Both the position numbers and the translations under genes were made by a program. DNA of 8,700 nucleotides from JBCDBL01 sp039183635 (GTDB lineage Bacteria; Pseudomonadota; Alphaproteobacteria; Caulobacterales; Parvularculaceae): NCBI GenBank assembly GCA_039183635.1, contig JBCDBL010000148.1, positions 1 through 8,700 of the forward strand, in the 5' to 3' direction. This document shows, piece after piece, positions 5,493-8,700 of this stretch (position 1 is the first letter of the stretch; each line of letters begins with the position of its first letter). The notes below the pieces were generated by a model. That model saw nothing but the letters and a program-made list of their open reading frames with translations, was not told where the DNA came from and ran no database searches.

Positions 5493-5531
5493 ATGCACAG
5501 CGCTTGTCGAGACGACATACCCCTCGTTTGA
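5493..5531 (+). CDS. Short upstream ORF, 12 aa, in frame with the PcfJ-like gene
   Basis: The ORF encodes MHSACRDDIPLV and then TGA (5529-5531). AGGAG (5482-5486) lies 6 nt before the ATG, a better initiation signal than most genes in this window have. The reading frame is the same as that of the 5598 gene, and this TGA is the only stop between the two. It may be a regulatory leader peptide, or the original start of the larger gene, interrupted by a nonsense codon. Nothing in the peptide, such as a run of one amino acid, points to classical attenuation. Confidence 0.35.
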   Translation: MHSACRDDIPLV

Positions 5532-5534
5532 GCG

Positions 5535-5565
5535 CCCGCAAAAGCCGGATTCGGCTCCATGCGGG
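5535..5565 (+). promoter_or_regulatory. Nested hairpin covering an alternative start codon
   Basis: The outer stem CCCGCA (5535-5540) pairs with TGCGGG (5560-5565). The inner stem AGCCG (5543-5547) pairs with CGGCT (5552-5556) around GATT. The ATG at 5559 lies within the structure, which argues against its use as a start and favours 5598. The structure sits just after the short ORF's stop codon. Confidence 0.4.
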
Positions 5566-5597
5566 ACGCCTCACGCGGCCCGTTGATGGAGATGATG

Positions 5598-6542
5598 ATG
5601 ACAATCCGGAGCTACCCGTTCGGATGGCTGACGCCGCACCTGGCGCGCCTTTGCGAACTAAACCCATACTTTAGAGACAAACTGTTCGCCTTTACGCGGG
5701 GCGAAACGCACTATCTCGCCATGTCCCTGGCGTTCATGGGCGACCTTGCCGACGACCGGGAGGCCCTCGCCTGGTTTGCTGAAGCCTGGCCGGAGATGAA
5801 ACGCATACGCCTCTTAGAGCGGGTCCTGGACAACGCCCCGTCCGGCATCGCCTCCCTGCCGCCGCGGCTGGCCGGGCGTCTGTGGCGACCGGCGACCTAT
5901 CGGCGGCTTGCAGAAATGATGCGCGACAACGGCGCCCGAAAAACGCTGCGACACATGACCGTCATCGATCGACGGCATGTATTTTACTTGAGCCGCCTGC
6001 CGGAAGCTTTCCGTAAGGAACAGGTCTTAAGGCGGATCAAGCGTAAAGGCGACATCCACGATATCGTGTTTGCAATTGAGATCGTGCGACGGGTGCGGCC
6101 GGATCTCACCGACCGTCAGATCTTTGAAACCCTGGCCCGGTCCAAGGATTCGAACATCCGCAGCTGGGTGATGCGGCACTATCAAAACCTCTCCTTTCCG
6201 CCCGCTCCGTGGGCGGGTACGGAGGTTTTGCGTCCGCTCACCTCATACGACGACCTCGCTGACGCAGCGCGCGAGTTTAAAAACTGCATTCGAACCTACC
6301 TCCTGGCGATATTGCGGGGAGACGCGTTCTTTTACAGCTACAAGCCCGGCGGTCGCCCGGCGGCGGTTGTCGAGGTGAAAAAAACGCCAGGGCTTGGCTG
6401 GGTCGTGCACGAAGCGCTCGGTCCGGACAATGAGCGCATCGGCGGCGTCGACCGCAGTAAAATCATCGGCGCCTTTGCGGAGGCCGGCATCACCCCCGCG
6501 CCGCAAGCGGTGAACCCCAGCGTATGGTTCGACCTTGATTGA
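5598..6542 (+). CDS. Protein with a PcfJ-like C-terminal domain
   Basis: Encodes 314 residues from this start. The C-terminal part (about 211-295) follows the PcfJ-like pattern: a leading TSYDDLADAAREFKNC segment with C230, then IRTYLLAILRGDAFFYSY (231-248), a PAAVVEV strand with E259, and a closing GPDN with N278. PcfJ is known from the conjugative plasmid pCF10, but the domain also occurs in many proteins of unknown role. Residues 1-200 are helical, basic in places and not recognised. The protein has no signal peptide or membrane segment. The start was chosen because GGAG (5588-5591) lies 6 nt before ATG 5598. In-frame ATGs at 5559, 5586, 5592 and 5595 are alternatives. No conjugation genes are nearby, so a transfer role is not supported. 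The domain call is from pattern memory. Confidence 0.7.
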   Translation: MTIRSYPFGWLTPHLARLCELNPYFRDKLFAFTRGETHYLAMSLAFMGDLADDREALAWFAEAWPEMKRIRLLERVLDNAPSGIASLPPRLAGRLWRPATYRRLAEMMRDNGARKTLRHMTVIDRRHVFYLSRLPEAFRKEQVLRRIKRKGDIHDIVFAIEIVRRVRPDLTDRQIFETLARSKDSNIRSWVMRHYQNLSFPPAPWAGTEVLRPLTSYDDLADAAREFKNCIRTYLLAILRGDAFFYSYKPGGRPAAVVEVKKTPGLGWVVHEALGPDNERIGGVDRSKIIGAFAEAGITPAPQAVNPSVWFDLD

Positions 6543-6860
6543 TAGGAACACACAATTGCGGGCGATCTTGCCCCCCGTTTAGGGGGGAGGCGTCTGCGAC
6601 AGCGGACGGAGGGGGCTTGGATTATTTATAAAGCGCCTCTTCTTCAATCGAAATCAGGCAGACGCTTTAAGTCTTTGTTTTTTCGCATTTGCGAACGGCC
6701 AACCGTACACACTTGGCCTGGAAAGGCTTTAAAATGCAAAAGCTGCGTTACGAAGAAGACCGAAAGCCCCCTCCGACCCGCGCATTCCGCGCGGCCCACC
6801 TCCCCCGCCATGCGGGGGAGGAAAGAACACAACCCGTAAATAGGCAGTATACTGTAATAC
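6543..6860. other. 318-bp intergenic gap
   Basis: This gap between the PcfJ-like gene and the convergent CARDB gene is mostly element B (6571-6821). A perfect 10-bp palindrome, CAGTATACTG (6845-6854), sits next to the CARDB stop codon. I see no gene, and small ORFs here translate the repeat. Confidence 0.7.
6571..6821. repeat. Paired palindromic intergenic repeat, element B
   Basis: It has the same architecture as element A. The left half has a CCCCCC/GGGGGG hairpin (6571-6576 with 6582-6587), a GTCTGC/GCGGAC stem around GACA (6592-6607) and GGAGGGGGC (6608-6616). The right half has GCCCCCTCC (6766-6774), a GC-rich imperfect hairpin and a perfect 10-bp hairpin, CCTCCCCCGC (6799-6808) with GCGGGGGAGG (6812-6821). 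The spacer is 149 bp and unrelated to that of element A. The right hairpin lies 40 bp past the stop of the convergent CARDB gene and may act on its 3' end. Confidence 0.85.
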
Positions 6861-7739
6861 TTAAGGCGCCGTAATCGACAAGGATATGTCGTTGTTGCCC
6901 TCGTTGCTTTCATCGACACGGCAATAGCCCGGCAGACTTACAGGTTCCGTCGGCGGATGACAGCCGTCAGCGACGGCGCGGACGGTTTCAGTAACACCGG
7001 ACGTGCGGTCCGCCGGGAACGTCACCCAGGCGGCGACGGTTTCCGTATCACCGGGGGCGAGGCTTTCAATAAACGGCGACGGGCATGGCGCACTGCCGCC
7101 CGGGATCGATGTCAGCGGACAGGTCGTGACCAAGAGCGGCCATGGGCTGGGCGCTGTTTGGAACACATCGACACGGAAGTTTTCGGCTGTGGAGCCGCCG
7201 ACATTGCTGACATTGATATAGATGCGGCGGCTGACGCCGGATGCTGCGCCGGTTTTTGCGCCTGTGACGATAAGATCAGGGCGCGGCAAGATAACCGAGA
7301 TGGTCTGGCACCGTTCATTGTTGGTCTCGTCGCTTTCGGCGTAAATCTCCGGAAAATCCGCCGTTGCGCAGACGTAATACGTTCCCGGCGCTTTTGTTGG
7401 CGACATGGTCGGATTGATAGACAAGCCCTGCATGTCACCGGGGCTAAGATCCCCCGGTGCGCCGACGGCCGTAATTGTCTCGCCCGTCGGAGCGGCGGGC
7501 GCGTCTTGCAGCTCCACAATCATGCTGGCGTTGCGTCCGTCGGATTTGGTCCGCGCGGCGCCGGCGCCGTCGTTGCGCATCTCCGCGACGACGCTGTAGT
7601 CAGCGCCCTGCTCGATTGTGGTCGGCGTCACATCGAGACGGCTGACCGTCAAATCCGGCGACGCGCACGCCCCCGCGCCAAGAGCGAGCAGGCCGGCCGC
7701 CCAAATGGCAGGCCGTGAAAAAACGCTTGATGTCGGCAT
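6861..7739 (-). CDS. Exported protein with two CARDB domains (putative lipoprotein)
   Basis: Encodes 292 residues. The N-terminus (1-26) is a signal peptide with a hydrophobic core AIWAAGLLALGAGAC. C25 could be a lipidated cysteine, but its lipobox (AGAC) is imperfect, so cleavage after ACA is an alternative. Two CARDB (cell-adhesion-related, Ig-like) domains follow at about 28-148 and 154-290. Each opens PDL and ends in the hallmark acidic Asn motif (AESDETNNERC at 134-144; VDESNEGNND at 275-284). Such domains act in surface or periplasmic binding. Extra Cys residues (207, 219, 260, 273) in the second domain may form disulfides. The ATG at 7739 has a GGGGGAA ribosome binding site; the open frame runs back to 7892 but that part has no signal peptide at its start. 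It is divergent from the lipoprotein at 8066. Confidence 0.85.
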   Translation of the reverse strand: MPTSSVFSRPAIWAAGLLALGAGACASPDLTVSRLDVTPTTIEQGADYSVVAEMRNDGAGAARTKSDGRNASMIVELQDAPAAPTGETITAVGAPGDLSPGDMQGLSINPTMSPTKAPGTYYVCATADFPEIYAESDETNNERCQTISVILPRPDLIVTGAKTGAASGVSRRIYINVSNVGGSTAENFRVDVFQTAPSPWPLLVTTCPLTSIPGGSAPCPSPFIESLAPGDTETVAAWVTFPADRTSGVTETVRAVADGCHPPTEPVSLPGYCRVDESNEGNNDISLSITAP

Positions 7740-8065
7740 GGCGAATTCCCCCAAAAAATGAATATCCACACATCGAAATCGTGCCACTGGTGCGTGGGCT
7801 TCACAAGCCAAAGGCGGTAAAGGGCTGATGCAAAGACGCAATTTCTTAAAAGTGCGCCCAGCAAAAGGCCAAGAATCTAACAAAAGCGACATGACACCGG
7901 CGTTTGCACGGCGCAGACAGGGTCGCTAGTCTTGCAGTCTAGGGCTTCACGCGACCAGTCGAAATCGCCGGATGCTCTAGCGTCTTCGTTTGTCGCGCTG
8001 GTTTGACGGATAACACGGTTCCACGTATTCGCCCGGCGCTCCATCGCAAAAGGGAGGGATCAGAC
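7740..8065. other. 326-bp divergent intergenic region
   Basis: This region separates two exported-protein genes that point away from each other, so it should hold both promoters. A weak candidate for the right-hand gene lies at 8003-8031. A short inverted repeat GGCTT-CAC-AAGCC lies at 7797-7809. I see no gene. The frames that enter it from either side are probably just unstopped extensions. Confidence 0.55.
8003..8031 (+). promoter_or_regulatory. Possible promoter of the CC0125-type lipoprotein gene
   Basis: TTGACG (8003-8008) matches five of six bases of the -35 consensus. TATTCG (8026-8031), 17 bp downstream, is a weak -10. The transcript would start about 25-30 nt before the ATG at 8066. 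Confidence 0.35.
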
Positions 8066-8569
8066 ATGCCACATTGCGCTTCCAAAACCATAGCCGCCGC
8101 ACTTGCCGCGGCGCTCCTCGCCGCCTGTGCGGCGACAGGCCCTACGGCCTATGGGCCGGCGGACGACAAAGGGTTCGGCTATCAGGAAACGAAAATCGAG
8201 GATAATCGCTTCAGGATCACCTACGGCGGATCGGCCGGCGTTCCCGCCGGAGAGGTGGAAAACCTCGCCCTGCGCCGGGCGGGGGAGCTTGCCCTTGAAA
8301 ACGGCTATGACTGGTTCCGGGTGATCGGCGGCGATCTGTCGTCTGAAAAACGCGGCGGCGTGGCGCTGGGCGCCGGTGTCGGCACGGGCTCTTATGGCAG
8401 ATCGTCGGGCGTCAGCGTCGGCGCGGGCGGAAATTTCGGCGCCATCGGCGCGAAGGAGTTCGCCACCGCACGTATCGAGGTTTTGATGGGCTCCGGCGAG
8501 ACGCCGGACGAACCGAACGCCTACGACGCAAACGCCATCATCGACTCCCTCGGCGCCGGCGGGGTTTAG
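8066..8569 (+). CDS. CC0125/CC1285-family lipoprotein
   Basis: Encodes 167 residues. The signal peptide ends in a good lipobox, L18-A-A-C21, so C21 should be lipidated and anchor the protein in the envelope. The mature part has the CC0125/CC1285 pattern: GFGYQETKIEDNRFRITYGG (36-55), a helix EVENLALRRAGELALENGYDWF (63-84) and the following VIGGD. A glycine-rich stretch follows (97-129, GVALGAGVGTGSYG and GVSVGAGGNFGAIG), then a final strand (FATARIEVLMG, 132-142). Members are small Caulobacter-type lipoproteins of unknown function. The ATG at 8066 is chosen for its AGGGAGGG ribosome binding site and for the signal peptide that starts there. A TTG upstream at 8003 would bury the signal peptide. 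Confidence 0.88.
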   Translation: MPHCASKTIAAALAAALLAACAATGPTAYGPADDKGFGYQETKIEDNRFRITYGGSAGVPAGEVENLALRRAGELALENGYDWFRVIGGDLSSEKRGGVALGAGVGTGSYGRSSGVSVGAGGNFGAIGAKEFATARIEVLMGSGETPDEPNAYDANAIIDSLGAGGV

Positions 8570-8675
8570 AGCCGTGTGCGCCGGATGCGCGGGGACCCCA
8601 AACGCGCCAACCCCCCCCGCGGAGCGGTTTCACCCTTGACGGCCTCATCCCCAGAAAAAGACTGGCCTACATGGG

Positions 8676-8700
8676 CTTTAAGCCGGTTTCCGGCTTAAAG
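8676..8700. terminator. Perfect 11-bp inverted repeat, possible terminator
   Basis: CTTTAAGCCGG (8676-8686) pairs perfectly with CCGGCTTAAAG (8690-8700) around TTT. It lies 107 bp after the lipoprotein stop, at the very edge of the window, so a following T-run cannot be checked. It could be a bidirectional terminator, or one arm of a larger repeat. Confidence 0.45.

Larger units (their letters stand above)
5201..5597. other. 397-bp intergenic gap with a structured leader
   Basis: No full-length gene is supported here. In order the gap holds repeat element C (5264-5341), a perfect 14-bp palindrome (5360-5373), a stem-loop (5454-5473), a 12-codon ORF with a good ribosome binding site (5493-5531) and a nested hairpin (5535-5565). 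Together the last three look like the leader of the gene starting at 5598. Confidence 0.6.

Noticed and set aside
5233..5674. ORFs on both strands through element C and the leader region
   Set aside because: They run through palindromes and the start of the PcfJ-like gene, with no ribosome binding site and shadow-like composition.
6957..7718. 253-residue plus-strand ORF opposite the CARDB gene
   Set aside because: It is Arg/Ala/Gly/Cys-rich shadow coding; the minus-strand frame has a signal peptide and two recognisable domains.
8003..8065. TTG start for the CC0125-type lipoprotein
   Set aside because: It would put 21 residues before the signal peptide. The ATG at 8066 has an excellent ribosome binding site, and the TTG coincides with a likely -35 box.
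8611..8630. C8 run followed by CCGC-GGA-GCGG-TTT as an intrinsic terminator or phase-variable tract
   Set aside because: The stem is only 4 bp and the T-run 3 nt, and the C run lies outside any gene, so neither reading is convincing.

Overview
The window looks like chromosomal DNA of an alphaproteobacterium. The genes are GC-rich, and the set includes a COQ7-type ubiquinone hydroxylase, a DsbB-type quinone-linked thiol oxidase, a lipoprotein of the CC0125/CC1285 type first known from Caulobacter, and a short HNH nuclease of a kind common in this class. Caulobacterales, Hyphomonadaceae or Parvularculaceae-like groups fit best; this is inference, not a taxonomic assignment. No CRISPR array, insertion sequence, prophage or complete defence system is visible.

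Layout. (1) 3-87 (-): tRNA-Leu(CAA) with encoded CCA and a good promoter at 105-132. (2) 286-2221 (+): an ExoD-family membrane protein, then dsbB and coq7, which overlap by 4 bp. (3) 2267-2782 (-): an unrecognised 171-residue protein convergent with coq7. (4) 2783-3207: a gap holding a paired palindromic repeat (element A). (5) 3208-3783 (-): HNH endonuclease, with a perfect 8-bp hairpin in its leader. (6) 4007-4675 (-): an acyl-protein-thioesterase-like carboxylesterase, divergent from an SRPBCC (START-like) protein at 4739-5200 (+). (7) 5201-5597: a second repeat type (element C), a 14-bp palindrome, and a structured leader with a 12-codon ORF in frame with the next gene. (8) 5598-6542 (+): a protein of unknown function whose C-terminal third resembles the PcfJ-like domain. 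(9) 6543-6860: a second copy of the paired palindromic repeat (element B). (10) 6861-7739 (-): an exported protein with two CARDB domains, divergent across a 326-bp gap from a CC0125/CC1285-type lipoprotein at 8066-8569 (+). The window ends in a perfect 11-bp inverted repeat at 8676-8700.

Functional links. The only clear pathway link is dsbB-coq7: DsbB passes electrons from periplasmic disulfide formation to ubiquinone, and COQ7 performs a late hydroxylation in ubiquinone synthesis. The two exported proteins at the right end may share a control region. The rest is ordinary housekeeping or accessory content. The most unusual points are the architecture of elements A and B, the PcfJ-like protein with its interrupted in-frame leader, and two genes that lack a Shine-Dalgarno sequence and have -10-like boxes 7 nt before the ATG.
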